A stretch of 64,000 nt of DNA, from positions 1,984,001 through 2,048,000 of the forward strand of contig NZ_CP010836.1 of NCBI RefSeq assembly GCF_000935025.1. Reading direction: 5' to 3'. The translations under genes and the position numbers were made by a program. Source of the stretch: Sphingomonas hengshuiensis. GTDB lineage: Bacteria > Pseudomonadota > Alphaproteobacteria > Sphingomonadales > Sphingomonadaceae. This document shows positions 39,953-49,026 of this stretch, piece by piece. The number at the start of each line of letters is the position of its first letter. Within the stretch, counting starts at the first letter, position 1. The notes under the pieces are model-generated. The model was not told the origin of the DNA. It ran no database searches and saw only the letters and a list, made by a program, of their open reading frames with translations.

Positions 39953-41250
39953 TACTCTGCCGCCTCTTGCATCGGTGCGTTGCCGCCGCGTTCGTTGATC
40001 CGCCGCTCCATCTCGGGGCGGAAATGCTTGATCAGGCCCTGGATCGGCCATGCCGCCGCGTCGCCGAGCGCGCAGATCGTGTGGCCTTCGACCTGCTTGG
40101 TGACCTGATACAGCGTGTCGATCTCGGAAATGTCGGCGTCGCCGGTGCGCATCCGCTCCATCACGCGCCACATCCAGCCGGTGCCCTCGCGGCACGGGGT
40201 GCACTGGCCGCAGCTCTCATGCTTGTAGAAGTACGAAAGCCGCGAAATCGCGCGCACGATGTCGGTGGACTTGTCCATCACGATCACCGCCGCGGTGCCG
40301 AGACCCGAGCCGAGCGCCTTGAGCCCGTCGAAGTCCATCGGCGCGTCCATGATCTCCTTGGCGGGGACCAGAGGCACCGAGGAACCGCCGGGGATTACCG
40401 CAAGCAGATTGTCCCACCCGCCGCGAATGCCGCCGCAATGCTTTTCGATCAGTTCGCGGAACGGGATGCTCATCGCTTCCTCGACCACGCAGGGCCGGTT
40501 CACATGGCCGCTGATCTGGAATAGCTTGGTGCCCTTGTTGTTCTCGCGCCCGAAGCTGGCGAACCATTCGGGGCTGCGGCGCAGGATCGTCGGGGCGACT
40601 GCGATCGACTCGACGTTGTTCACCGTCGTCGGGCAGCCATAGAGGCCCGCACCCGCCGGGAATGGCGGCTTGAGCCGGGGCTGGCCCTTCTTGCCCTCCA
40701 GGCTCTCCAGCATCGCGGTTTCTTCGCCGCAGATATAGGCGCCGGCGCCACGATGGACGAACACGTCGAAATCATAACCCGACCCGCAGGCATTCCTGCC
40801 CACCAGCCCGGCGGCATAGGCTTCCGCCACCGCCGCGAACAAAGTCTCGGCCTCACGGATATATTCGCCGCGAATATAGATATAGGCCGCCCGCGCGCGC
40901 ATCGCGAAGCCCGCGACCAGCGCGCCTTCGATCAGCAGATGCGGGTCGTGGCGGATGATCTCGCGGTCCTTGCACGAGCCAGGCTCGGACTCGTCGGCGT
41001 TGATGACCAGGAAGTTCGGGCGGTCCGCGCGCGGCTCCTTGGGCATGAAGCTCCACTTCATGCCGGTGGGGAACCCTGCCCCGCCGCGACCCCGCAGGCC
41101 CGATGCCTTGATGCGATCGATGATCGTGTCCTGGCCGAGCGCCAGCAGCGCCTTGGTATTGTCCCACGCGCCGCGCGCCTGCGCCGCCGCCAGGTTCCAT
41201 GGCTGGTAGCCATAGACGTTGGTGAAGATGCGATCCTTGTCGTCGAGCAT
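39952..41250 (-). CDS. nuoF: NADH-quinone oxidoreductase subunit F
   Basis: The NADH- and FMN-binding subunit, 432 residues. [16 protein letters not shown] is the NADH-binding motif, [14 protein letters not shown] follows, and the FMN segment is [17 protein letters not shown]. The C-terminal 4Fe-4S (N3) site is [12 protein letters not shown]. The start MLDDKDRIF at 41250 lies one base after the stop of a 57-codon frame, so translation of the two is close-coupled. Confidence 0.97.
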   Translation of the reverse strand: MLDDKDRIFTNVYGYQPWNLAAAQARGAWDNTKALLALGQDTIIDRIKASGLRGRGGAGFPTGMKWSFMPKEPRADRPNFLVINADESEPGSCKDREIIRHDPHLLIEGALVAGFAMRARAAYIYIRGEYIREAETLFAAVAEAYAAGLVGRNACGSGYDFDVFVHRGAGAYICGEETAMLESLEGKKGQPRLKPPFPAGAGLYGCPTTVNNVESIAVAPTILRRSPEWFASFGRENNKGTKLFQISGHVNRPCVVEEAMSIPFRELIEKHCGGIRGGWDNLLAVIPGGSSVPLVPAKEIMDAPMDFDGLKALGSGLGTAAVIVMDKSTDIVRAISRLSYFYKHESCGQCTPCREGTGWMWRVMERMRTGDADISEIDTLYQVTKQVEGHTICALGDAAAWPIQGLIKHFRPEMERRINERGGNAPMQEAAE

Positions 41251-41251
41251 C

Positions 41252-41425
41252 TTAGCGGCCCTGCTCCACAAGCTTCTTGATAACCAGATAGCCGCCGACC
41301 GCGATCGCCAGCACGATGAACAGCCCGATCAGCTTGAATGCGATCTTCAGCACCCAGCCCAGCACGACGAACCCGCCGACCACCGCGAGGATGATGAAGA
41401 GCAGGTTCTTGGTATCGGCGTTCAT
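41252..41425 (-). CDS. 57-residue membrane peptide between nuoE and nuoF
   Basis: The frame starts at an ATG overlapping the nuoE stop (ATGA, 41422-41425) and ends at TAA 41252-41254, one base before the nuoF ATG. The product begins [19 protein letters not shown], continues in one very hydrophobic stretch ([30 protein letters not shown]) and ends KKLVEQGR. It would span the membrane one to two times with positive ends. Fitting the gap exactly, with overlaps at both sides, supports a real gene. I know no standard complex I subunit of this type. It could be an assembly or accessory subunit. Confidence 0.82.
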   Translation of the reverse strand: MNADTKNLLFIILAVVGGFVVLGWVLKIAFKLIGLFIVLAIAVGGYLVIKKLVEQGR

Positions 41426-42093
41426 GCCCATTCCCCGCGATAATCGTGGTTCTCGGCCTTCATCGCCGCGAGGTTGGTCGGTTCGCCGACCGGCTCGACG
41501 GTGTGGCGACCGGGCTCCTGCGTGCCCGCCTTGGGGCTCTCGCCCTTGGCCAGCGCGTCGAGGATCGCGACGGTGCGATCATAGGTCAGGTCTTCGAAAT
41601 TATCGTCGTTGATCTGCACCATCGGCGCCGACGCGCAACTGCCCAAGCATTCCACCTCGGTGAGCGTGAACAGCCCGTCCGCGGTGGTGTGGCCCTTCTT
41701 CAGGCCACGGCTCTTGCACGCCGCCAGCACGTCGTCGGACCCGCGCAGCATGCACGGCGTCGTGCCGCAGACCTGCACATGGTAACGGCCGACCGGCACC
41801 AGATTGAACATCGTGTAGAAAGTCGCGACTTCGAACACGCGGATATAGGGCATGGCCAGTTCGCGCGCGATGAACTCGATCACCGGAACCGGCAGCCAGC
41901 CTTGGGTGTTGGTCTCCGCGCCCACCTGGCGCTGCGCCAGGTCGAGGAAGGGGATGGTGCACGACATCTGCCGGCCCGCCGGATAGCGGCCCATAATCTC
42001 GCGCGCCTTTTCGGCATTTGCCTCGGTCCAGGCGAAATTGCCCCAGCGTACGCGGGTTTCGGTGTCGTCTGGGAGTTGGGGTGCGTCAGCCAT
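41422..42093 (-). CDS. nuoE: NADH-quinone oxidoreductase subunit E
   Basis: The peripheral subunit with the 2Fe-2S cluster N1a, 223 residues. The thioredoxin-like fold carries the four cysteines in VCGTTPCMLRG and VECLGSCASAPMVQIND (C-x4-C and C-x3-C). A C-terminal extension of about 45 residues (RHTVEPVGEPTNLAAMKAE) is common in alphaproteobacteria. Its ATG overlaps the stop of the NTF2-like gene by one base, and its stop overlaps the start of the next short frame. Confidence 0.96.
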   Translation of the reverse strand: MADAPQLPDDTETRVRWGNFAWTEANAEKAREIMGRYPAGRQMSCTIPFLDLAQRQVGAETNTQGWLPVPVIEFIARELAMPYIRVFEVATFYTMFNLVPVGRYHVQVCGTTPCMLRGSDDVLAACKSRGLKKGHTTADGLFTLTEVECLGSCASAPMVQINDDNFEDLTYDRTVAILDALAKGESPKAGTQEPGRHTVEPVGEPTNLAAMKAENHDYRGEWA

Positions 42094-42431
42094 CAGCGGA
42101 TAAACTCCACCCGATCGACCTTGTCGTCGGAGAACGTATAAATGGACATCACTTCAAAAGGCTCGGCGTCGGGCGAGCGCGAGACCTTCTCGTGGAGCAC
42201 GACCGTCTCGCCCAGCGCATAGCTGGTCAGGATGTCGGCGCGATTTTCGGGAAACTCGGCGAACATCGCCTTAAGCCCCGAACGCACGCCTTCGCGCCCC
42301 TCGCGCAGCACGGCGCCGCGATAGGTCGCCTCGCACGCGCCCTCGGTCATCAGTTCAACATAAGCATCGGCATCCTGCGCGTTGTAGCGCGCGATCATTT
42401 CGTGCGTCGTGGCAATCCGATCGGCGCTCAC
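42093..42431 (-). CDS. NTF2/SnoaL-like protein encoded inside the nuo operon
   Basis: 112 residues. The N-terminal helix [32 protein letters not shown] is followed by curved-sheet strands [19 protein letters not shown] and [19 protein letters not shown]. That is the nuclear-transport-factor-2 (SnoaL) cone fold. Enzymes and simple binding proteins share this fold, and there is no clear catalytic set. It overlaps nuoD by four bases and nuoE by one, so it is translated with complex I. A link to complex I assembly is inference; it may also be a chance passenger. Confidence 0.88.
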   Translation of the reverse strand: MSADRIATTHEMIARYNAQDADAYVELMTEGACEATYRGAVLREGREGVRSGLKAMFAEFPENRADILTSYALGETVVLHEKVSRSPDAEPFEVMSIYTFSDDKVDRVEFIR

Positions 42432-43663
42432 CGGTCACACTCCCCGAACACGATGTCCATCGCACCCAAGATAGCGGTGATGTCCGCCAGCATGTGCCCG
42501 CGCGTCATGAAATCCATTGCCTGAAGATGGCTGAACGCCGTCGGGCGGACCTTGCAGCGATACGGCTTGTTGGTGCCGTCGGCGACCAGATACACGCCGA
42601 ACTCGCCCTTGGGGCTCTCGGTCGCCACGTACACTTCGCCGGCAGGCACGTGATAGCCTTCGGTGAACAGCTTGAAGTGATGGATCAGCGCTTCCATCGA
42701 ATGCTTCATCTCGCCGCGCTTCGGCGGCGCGACCTTGCGGTCGAGCGTCAACACCGGGCCTTCGGGCATTTCGTTGAGGCACTGCTTCATGATCCGCGCC
42801 GACTGGCGGACCTCCTCGACGCGCACCATGAACCGGTCATAGCAATCGCCGCGCGTGCCCACCGGAATGTCGAATTCCATGCGGTCATACACGTCATAGG
42901 GCTGCGACCGGCGCAGGTCCCATGGGATGCCGGCAGCGCGGATCATCGGGCCGGAAAAGCCCCATTTGATCGCGTCGTCGCGGCTGACCACGGCGATGTC
43001 GACGTTGCGCTGCTTGAAGATGCGGTTCTCGGCCACCAGGCTGATCGCATCCTCGAACAGGCGCGGGAGCCGCGTGTCGAGCCAGTCTGCAATGTCGGTC
43101 AGCAGCTTGAGCGGCACATCCTGCCGCACGCCACCGACGCGGAAATAATTGGAGTGCATCCGCGCACCCGAGGCGCGCTCGAAGAAATTGAGGCAATCCT
43201 CGCGGATTTCGAACAGCCACAGGTTCGGCGTCATCGCGCCGACGTCCATCACGTGCGAACCCAGGTTCAGCATGTGATTGCAGATGCGCGTCAGCTCGGC
43301 GAAGAACACGCGCAGATACTGGCCCCGCAGCGGCACTTCGAGGTCGAGCAGCTTTTCGACCGCGAGCACATAGCTGTGCTCCATCGCCAGCGGCGAGCAA
43401 TAATCGAAGCGATCGAAATAGGGCAGCGCCTGGGTATAGGTCTTGTATTCGATCAGCTTTTCGGTGCCGCGATGGAGCAGGCCGACATGCGGATCGATCC
43501 GCTCGACGATCTCGCCGTCGAGTTCGGTGACGAGACGCAGCACGCCGTGCGCCGCAGGATGCTGCGGGCCGAAATTGATCGTGTAGTTCGCGATCTGGGT
43601 ATCGCCCGACTCCAGCTTGTCGCCGTCGGTGCGCCCCGCGATCTCGTCGAGATACTCGCTCAT
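42428..43663 (-). CDS. nuoD: NADH-quinone oxidoreductase subunit D
   Basis: The 49-kDa-type subunit next to the quinone site, 411 residues. [18 protein letters not shown] (near residue 34) holds the conserved His of the quinone pocket. Other markers are [38 protein letters not shown] and the C-terminal DIVFGECDR. It overlaps nuoC by four bases. Confidence 0.97.
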   Translation of the reverse strand: MSEYLDEIAGRTDGDKLESGDTQIANYTINFGPQHPAAHGVLRLVTELDGEIVERIDPHVGLLHRGTEKLIEYKTYTQALPYFDRFDYCSPLAMEHSYVLAVEKLLDLEVPLRGQYLRVFFAELTRICNHMLNLGSHVMDVGAMTPNLWLFEIREDCLNFFERASGARMHSNYFRVGGVRQDVPLKLLTDIADWLDTRLPRLFEDAISLVAENRIFKQRNVDIAVVSRDDAIKWGFSGPMIRAAGIPWDLRRSQPYDVYDRMEFDIPVGTRGDCYDRFMVRVEEVRQSARIMKQCLNEMPEGPVLTLDRKVAPPKRGEMKHSMEALIHHFKLFTEGYHVPAGEVYVATESPKGEFGVYLVADGTNKPYRCKVRPTAFSHLQAMDFMTRGHMLADITAILGAMDIVFGECDR

Positions 43664-44469
43664 TGGTTCTGCCCCTTGCCCGGGCCGACATCGGGGTCGG
43701 CGGGCTTTTCATCGGCCTTGTTGCCGGGGTGCGGCTGGCCGGAGCCGGTGGTCGCGGTGCTTTCGCTGGTCTTGGGGACGTCGGCCTTCGGCTCTACCTT
43801 CTGCGCGGGCGCAGGGGCTGCGGGCGCCGGCGTCGGAGCGCCAGCCGCTTGCGGCGCGGCCTTTTCGTCGCCGGGGAGCACATATTGCGCGCCCTCCCAC
43901 GGGCTCATGAAGTCGAAGGTACGGAAGTCCTGCGCCAGGCTGACCGGCTCATAGACCACGCGCTTGGCTTCTTCGGAATAGCGCAGCTCGACATAGCCGG
44001 TCTGCGGGAAGTCCTTGCGCAGCGGATGCCCCTGGAACCCGTAATCGGTCAGGATGCGGCGCAGGTCGGTGTTGCCGTCGAAAAGCACGCCGTACATGTC
44101 GTAGACTTCGCGCTCCAGCCAGCCTGCGACCGGCCAGATGCCCGTCACCGACGGCACCGGCTTTTCCTCATCGGTGGTCACGCGCACGCGGATGCGATGG
44201 TTCCGGGTGAACGACAGGAGCTGGTACACGACGTCGAACCGCTCGGCCCGCTCGGGATAATCGGCGCCAGCAATCTCGCTGAGCTGCTGATATTCGAGGC
44301 CGGGCGTATCGCGCAGCGCGATCATCGCGGCGACCAGCGAGTCGCGCGAAACCGTCAGCGAAACCTCGCCCACGGCGTCCTTGCTCTCGATCAGCAGATC
44401 GCCGAGCGCGGCCTGCGCCGCCTCGATCACGCCGTCGTTCAGCGCATAACGGGGAGCAGGCGCCCTCAC
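43660..44469 (-). CDS. nuoC: NADH-quinone oxidoreductase subunit C with a long Ala/Pro/Lys tail
   Basis: The 30-kDa-type peripheral subunit, 269 residues. It starts with GTG 44469 in a GTGA overlap with nuoB. The family core is [44 protein letters not shown]. After residue ~200 follows a disordered tail of about 65 residues rich in Ala, Pro, Lys, Glu and Gly ([31 protein letters not shown]). This is longer than in standard NuoC (about 200-220 residues). The tail is likely a linker or binding arm, but no function is known. Confidence 0.96.
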   Translation of the reverse strand: MRAPAPRYALNDGVIEAAQAALGDLLIESKDAVGEVSLTVSRDSLVAAMIALRDTPGLEYQQLSEIAGADYPERAERFDVVYQLLSFTRNHRIRVRVTTDEEKPVPSVTGIWPVAGWLEREVYDMYGVLFDGNTDLRRILTDYGFQGHPLRKDFPQTGYVELRYSEEAKRVVYEPVSLAQDFRTFDFMSPWEGAQYVLPGDEKAAPQAAGAPTPAPAAPAPAQKVEPKADVPKTSESTATTGSGQPHPGNKADEKPADPDVGPGKGQNQ

Positions 44470-45002
44470 CGTTCCATCGTCCCGATGCGGCGGATCTTCC
44501 GCTGGAGCTGCATCACGCCATAGAGCAGAGCCTCGGCAGTTGGCGGGCAGCCGGGGACATAGATGTCCACGGGCACGATCCGGTCGCAACCGCGCACGAC
44601 GCTGTAGCTATAGTGATAATAGCCGCCGCCATTGGCGCAGCTGCCCATCGAAATCACGTATTTCGGCTCGGACATCTGGTCGTACACGCGGCGGAGCGCC
44701 GGTGCCATCTTGTTGCACAGCGTACCCGCCACGATCATCACGTCCGACTGGCGCGGAGAGGCGCGCGGCGCGGCGCCGAAACGCTCCATGTCATAGCGCG
44801 GCATGTTGACGTGGATCATCTCGACCGCGCAGCACGCCAGGCCGAAGGTCATCCACCACAGCGAGCCGGTGCGTGCCCACTGGAACAGCTCCTCGGTCGA
44901 GGTGACCAGGAAACCCTTGTCCCCCAGCTCGGCATTGATGTCGTCGAGGAACGCAACGTTTGGCAGCGTTCCCGGAGGCGGAGGACTCAGCTCTACTCCC
45001 AC
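44466..45002 (-). CDS. nuoB: NADH-quinone oxidoreductase subunit B
   Basis: The subunit with the last cluster, N2, next to quinone. 178 residues. [10 protein letters not shown] holds the tandem Cys pair, and later Cys are in [16 protein letters not shown] and [15 protein letters not shown]. The start is GTG 45002, overlapping nuoA by 10 bases. The longer open frame upstream lacks a family look. Confidence 0.97.
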   Translation of the reverse strand: MGVELSPPPPGTLPNVAFLDDINAELGDKGFLVTSTEELFQWARTGSLWWMTFGLACCAVEMIHVNMPRYDMERFGAAPRASPRQSDVMIVAGTLCNKMAPALRRVYDQMSEPKYVISMGSCANGGGYYHYSYSVVRGCDRIVPVDIYVPGCPPTAEALLYGVMQLQRKIRRIGTMER

Positions 45003-45367
45003 TCCAGCGCACCTTTCTTCCATGCGTAAACCAGACCGAGCGCAAGCTCGGCAATGAAGATCATCATCGAGAACCAGGCGGTCCAGCCGAGTTTGAACAC
45101 CGACACCGCCCAGGGAAACAGGAAGGCAGCTTCGAGATCGAAGATGATGAACAGGATCGCGACCAGGTAGAAGCGAACGTCGAACTGGCTGCGCGAATCC
45201 TCGAACGCGGGGAAGCCGCATTCATATTCGGACAGTTTCTCCGGAGTCGGCTGGTGCGTACCGGTCAGGCGCCCGACGGCCATCGGCAGGAACACGAAGG
45301 CGCTCGAGAGCACCAGCGCGACGCCGAGGAACAGCAGGATCGCCAGATATTGGGAAAGATCGATCAA
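44993..45367 (-). CDS. nuoA: NADH-quinone oxidoreductase subunit A
   Basis: A three-helix membrane subunit of 124 residues. It starts with TTG 45367 ([24 protein letters not shown]), with AGAAGG five bases upstream. The conserved segment [42 protein letters not shown] carries the family Cys and acidic residues. It is the first gene of the nuo run, so its promoter should lie at 45370-45580. Confidence 0.97.
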   Translation of the reverse strand: MIDLSQYLAILLFLGVALVLSSAFVFLPMAVGRLTGTHQPTPEKLSEYECGFPAFEDSRSQFDVRFYLVAILFIIFDLEAAFLFPWAVSVFKLGWTAWFSMMIFIAELALGLVYAWKKGALEWE

Positions 45368-45442
45368 GATGCCTTCTCGCAGATGCGGAATCTGAGGCGG
45401 CTTCTAGGACTATGCCCCCTGTGCGGCAAGGCCCGGAGGCTG

Positions 45443-45457
45443 TGAGAATCACTCGCA
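45443..45457. promoter_or_regulatory. weak Fur-box-like palindrome upstream of nuoA
   Basis: TGAGAATCACTCGCA resembles the 7-1-7 palindrome TGAGAATnATTCTCA with mismatches at two positions in the right-hand arm. It is 76 bases upstream of nuoA. Complex I is rich in Fe-S clusters, so iron control would make sense, but the match is imperfect. The rest of the 217-base gap holds no feature that I can support. Confidence 0.3.
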
Positions 45458-45584
45458 ATAAGTGGGTCGTTCTTTGGCCAAGGCGCGGGCCCACAGCGCG
45501 ACAGGGAGCTACGCCCCGCGAGCAAGAAAAAATCACCTTTCTCGACCGCGGGAACGGGCCACCGCTCCCCTGGCGTGCTGCCGA

Positions 45585-46400
45585 TCAGCGCAGCGCGTTG
45601 GCGACGAGCTTGTGCAGCTTCGAGTGGATCGAATCGTTCGCCGCGAGGAACTGGTTGCGCTCGCGCGCCATGTCCTGCCCGCGGAAATCGGTGACATAGC
45701 CACCGGCTTCCTTGACCAGCAACAGCCCCGCCGCGACGTCCCACGGCTTCAGGTGCGATTCCCAATAGCCATCGAACCGCCCCGCCGCGACCCAGGCGAG
45801 ATCGAGCGCCGCCGCGCCCAGCCGGCGGATGCCCGCAACCTCGGGCGCGACTGCGCCGAAGATGCGGCTCCATTCGACAAAATCGCCATGCCCCATGAAG
45901 GGTATGCCCGTGGCGATGAGCGACTCGAACAGATCGCGCCGCGCCGACACGCGCAGGCGCTGGTCCTGCAACCAGGCACCCCGACCCTTTTCGGCCCAGA
46001 AGCTCTCATCGGTCAGCGGCTGATAGACCAGCCCGCTGGTGATCTCCGTCCGCCCGCCCGCGCCCATCGGCTCCTCGACAGCGATCGAGATCGCGAAATG
46101 CGGGATACCGTGCAGGAAGTTGCTGGTGCCGTCGAGCGGATCGATGATCCAGCGCGGCTTGTTCGGATCGCCCGCAATCTCGCCGCCCTCTTCGAGCAGG
46201 AAGCCCCAGTCGGGCCGCGCCTTGCGCAGTTCCTCGACCAGGGTGTCCTCGGCGCGCTTGTCGGCCATCGAGACGAAGTCCGCCGGCCCCTTGCGGCTGA
46301 CCTGGAGGTGCTGGACTTCGTTGAAGTCACGCCGGAGCCGCGGCGCGGCCTTGCGCGCGGCGCGGTCCATGACGGTGAGAAGGCCGGAGTGGGAAACCAT
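45585..46400 (-). CDS. suhB: inositol monophosphatase family protein (SuhB-like)
   Basis: A Mg2+/Li+-sensitive sugar phosphatase of 271 residues. The metal motif WIIDPLDGTSNFLHGIPHF is near residues 85-103. The acidic LLEEGGE precedes it, and a C-terminal LDLAWVAAGRFDGYWE contains the third Asp. As in E. coli SuhB the product may also act in rRNA transcript stability, which is not testable here. It overlaps the cupin gene by one base. Confidence 0.92.
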   Translation of the reverse strand: MVSHSGLLTVMDRAARKAAPRLRRDFNEVQHLQVSRKGPADFVSMADKRAEDTLVEELRKARPDWGFLLEEGGEIAGDPNKPRWIIDPLDGTSNFLHGIPHFAISIAVEEPMGAGGRTEITSGLVYQPLTDESFWAEKGRGAWLQDQRLRVSARRDLFESLIATGIPFMGHGDFVEWSRIFGAVAPEVAGIRRLGAAALDLAWVAAGRFDGYWESHLKPWDVAAGLLLVKEAGGYVTDFRGQDMARERNQFLAANDSIHSKLHKLVANALR

Positions 46401-46717
46401 TATACAGAGCCTTTGCGCTCGAAAACCAGGATGCGGGCTTCGCCCACGGGGTGTGCGACATGCGCGTCGCCGACATCGGCCACGAAGATGTCGCTGGGAC
46501 GCAACCGAACGACATGCTCTGCGTCGCCGATGCGATACCGCATATCGACTTCGCCATCGAGCACGCAGAACAGCTCGGCGCCGTCGTTGACGTGCCAGCG
46601 ATAGGGCTGGTCGGTCCAGTGCAGCCGCGCAGTCGCGCCCTCGATCTCAACCAGGTCGCGCGCGCCCCATGCCGCATCGGCGCGGAAGCTGCGCACGTCC
46701 TGGACGATACGCGCCAT
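46400..46717 (-). CDS. small cupin-domain protein
   Basis: 105 residues with one double-stranded beta-helix. WHVNDGAELFCVLDGEVDMRY and the second motif RLRPSDIFVADVGDAHVAHP give His and Glu positions of a cupin metal site. The first motif lacks the usual GxxxxHxH pair, having only one His. It sits between efp and the phosphatase gene with end-to-end overlaps, so it is in one operon with both. The ligand is unknown. Confidence 0.85.
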   Translation of the reverse strand: MARIVQDVRSFRADAAWGARDLVEIEGATARLHWTDQPYRWHVNDGAELFCVLDGEVDMRYRIGDAEHVVRLRPSDIFVADVGDAHVAHPVGEARILVFERKGSV

Positions 46718-47280
46718 CAGTCGGCGCGCTTGACGTAGGTCTGTTCGTAGACGTCCACCACGATCCGCGTGCCGGCGGCGATATGCGGCGGGACCATGAT
46801 GCGCACGCCATTGTCGAGCACGGCGGGCTTGTAGCTGGACGAAGCGGTCTGGCCCTTCACCACGGCATCGGCCTCGACGATCGTCGCTTCGATCGTATCG
46901 GGCAGCTGGACGCTGATCGGACGCTCGTCATACAGTTCCATCACCACGTCCATGCCGTCCTGAAGGAACGCCGCGGCGTCGCCCAGGATGCCCGCGTCGA
47001 GCGTGATCTGGTCGTAGGTCACCTTGTCCATGAAGGTCAGCGCATCGCCGTCGCGGAACAGGAACTGGAAATCGGTGGTGTCGAGGCGAACGCGCTCGAC
47101 CGTTTCCGCCGAGCGGAAGCGGACGTTGTTCTTGCGGCCGTCGATGAGGTTCTTCATCTCGACCTGCATGTACGCGCCGCCCTTGCCGGGCTGGGTGTGC
47201 TGAATCTTGACGGCTTTCCAGATGCCGCCTTCATATTCGATGATGTTGCCGGGACGAATGTCCACGCCGCTGATCTTCAT
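46717..47280 (-). CDS. efp: elongation factor P
   Basis: A translation factor that rescues ribosomes stalled at polyproline. 187 residues with three beta-barrel domains. The tip loop is QPGKGGAYM with Lys33 at the position modified by (R)-beta-lysine in EpmA/EpmB bacteria, neither of which is in the window. The C-terminal [27 protein letters not shown] is typical. The start [11 protein letters not shown] at 47280 is exact; the longer frame upstream overlaps the M23 gene and is spurious. Confidence 0.97.
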   Translation of the reverse strand: MKISGVDIRPGNIIEYEGGIWKAVKIQHTQPGKGGAYMQVEMKNLIDGRKNNVRFRSAETVERVRLDTTDFQFLFRDGDALTFMDKVTYDQITLDAGILGDAAAFLQDGMDVVMELYDERPISVQLPDTIEATIVEADAVVKGQTASSSYKPAVLDNGVRIMVPPHIAAGTRIVVDVYEQTYVKRAD

Positions 47281-47323
47281 GGATCGAGACCTGTTTGCCT
47301 GAGAAAGAGCGAAGGCAGCGCCT

Positions 47324-47920
47324 TTAGCTGCGGTCGCCGATCCTAGCAAGCAGCGGATAGGGGTTAACGTTGACGCCCTGCCACCAGCGTTCGCCGGGCT
47401 GCATCGTCTTGATCTCGAAATGGAGGTGCGGCGCGCCGCCCGATGCGCTGCCGGTGCTGCCCACGGTGGCGATCCGGTCGCCCGCACGCACCGCCTGCCC
47501 TTCGTTCACGCCATAGGTGGCCAGATGCGCATAATAGTGCACCGTGCGACCGTCGCCGGTGCGGATATAAAACGTGTTCCCGCCCGCCTCGCTCTCAAAC
47601 CGCTTCTCCACAATGCCCGCTGCGGCGGCCCGTACCGGCGTGCCTTCCGGAGCGAGAATGTCGATCGCGCGGTGCGATCGCATCCCCCCGCCCCGTTCGT
47701 CGCCCCAGCTGTCCGCCAGTTGCGACGCGCGCACGCCCTCGACCGGTATGATGAGCGGGCCCGAGGGCGAGCGTGCGCCGACGGTCTCCGCCCGATCAAC
47801 GGGCGCCGCTGGTTGCGGCGCCGGATCATTGAAGGTGATCCGCACCATCGAAGCAAACGCCACCGCGAGCAGCACCAGCAACGCCGCCACTCCCCAGCCG
47901 AGACGCTTCACCCACAGCAT
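47324..47920 (-). CDS. M23 family metallopeptidase (LytM-type)
   Basis: A membrane-anchored peptidoglycan endopeptidase of 198 residues. The signal anchor [21 protein letters not shown] is at 6-26. The zinc site has [16 protein letters not shown] (H-x3-D) and the C-terminal HLHFEI (HxH). [12 protein letters not shown] holds the other catalytic His. It lies 3 bases downstream of the L,D-transpeptidase gene, so both are probably made together for wall remodelling. Confidence 0.92.
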   Translation of the reverse strand: MLWVKRLGWGVAALLVLLAVAFASMVRITFNDPAPQPAAPVDRAETVGARSPSGPLIIPVEGVRASQLADSWGDERGGGMRSHRAIDILAPEGTPVRAAAAGIVEKRFESEAGGNTFYIRTGDGRTVHYYAHLATYGVNEGQAVRAGDRIATVGSTGSASGGAPHLHFEIKTMQPGERWWQGVNVNPYPLLARIGDRS

Positions 47921-47923
47921 CGC

Positions 47924-48922
47924 CTATTCCTGGAACACGGCCTTGGTGCCGGGCTTGACCATCAGCGCCAGCCGCGCGGCGTCCCAGTTGGTCAGCCGGA
48001 TACAGCCATGGCTCTCGCTGCGCCCGATCGTCTGCGGCTCGGGCGTGCCGTGGATGCCGTAATGCTCCTTGGACAGGTCGAGCCACACCACGCCCACCGG
48101 CCCGTTCGGCCCCGGCGGCAGCATCGCCTTTTCGTCACCCGGCTTGGCATCCCAGAACAGGTCCGGGTTGAAATGAAATTTGGGGTTGGTGTCCGCCCCG
48201 TTGATCTTCCAGGTGCCGATCGGCAGCGGGTCGTGCTGGCTTCCCATCGTCGCGCTGAACTGCGCGACCAATTTGTCGTTCTTGTCGAGGACGCGCAGCA
48301 CCTTGTCCGACTTGTCCACGACGATATGGTCCGCCTCGGGCTGCGTCGCGTCGACATTGAGTTCGGCCAGGGTCTTGCGCCATTCAGGCTTCAGGTCGGC
48401 GGCATAATCGCGCGACACCGGAATGGCGTTCGGGAAGACGAACTCGGCGCCCGAGGCGATCGCCGCGCCGCCGGGATTGAGTTCGACCAACACCTCGGGA
48501 GTCGTGTGGAACATCTCGGCCAGCTTCTCGAGCGGGCGGGTATAGCCCAGCGTCGACAGCTTTGCCTGTTCGGCGGGGTCCTTGGGCATCGGGTTGATGA
48601 AGGGCCCCTCCAGCGCCTCGAGCGGGACCGCCATCCGCTTCACCGGGCGCCAGTCGCGATACTGGCGCAGCGCACTCAGTGTCGGCGCGTCGAGCGTCCC
48701 GGAACGCTTCAACCCGCGCGCCTCCTGAAACCCTTTCAGCGCGGCGACGAGCGACTGGCCCTCGCGCCCATCGAGGATGCCGGGCGAAAAGCCGAGATGG
48801 TCCAGAATGACCTGCGCGTGGAGGATCGAGAAATCGATCGGCGGCTTTGCGTCCACGCGCGGTTGAGCCTGCGAAATACCCGCGCCAAGCATAAGAAAAC
48901 AGGCTGCAATTCCGGTACGCAT
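47924..48922 (-). CDS. L,D-transpeptidase
   Basis: An exported enzyme of 332 residues that makes 3-3 peptidoglycan cross-links or anchors lipoproteins. The N-terminal signal peptide is MRTGIAACFLMLGAGISQA. A peptidoglycan-binding-like helical part (AQVILDHLGFSPGILDG) and a LysM-like region follow. The YkuD domain has the active site SHGCIRLTNWDAARL (HGCxR) and HYGIHGTPEPQTIGR. GAGAAG lies just before ATG 48922. Confidence 0.94.
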   Translation of the reverse strand: MRTGIAACFLMLGAGISQAQPRVDAKPPIDFSILHAQVILDHLGFSPGILDGREGQSLVAALKGFQEARGLKRSGTLDAPTLSALRQYRDWRPVKRMAVPLEALEGPFINPMPKDPAEQAKLSTLGYTRPLEKLAEMFHTTPEVLVELNPGGAAIASGAEFVFPNAIPVSRDYAADLKPEWRKTLAELNVDATQPEADHIVVDKSDKVLRVLDKNDKLVAQFSATMGSQHDPLPIGTWKINGADTNPKFHFNPDLFWDAKPGDEKAMLPPGPNGPVGVVWLDLSKEHYGIHGTPEPQTIGRSESHGCIRLTNWDAARLALMVKPGTKAVFQE

Positions 48923-49026
48923 AAGCTCTTCTCCGTCCACTCCGCCAGATAACGAGCCGCGCCGGGATTGTTTCCTTACGGAAACGATATGGACAGGTGC
49001 CGCGCCGCGCTGCACCATCCGCGGCC

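Noticed and set aside
45443..45457. A firm Fur box for nuo
   Set aside because: Two mismatches in one arm and no second site. Kept only as a low-confidence feature.
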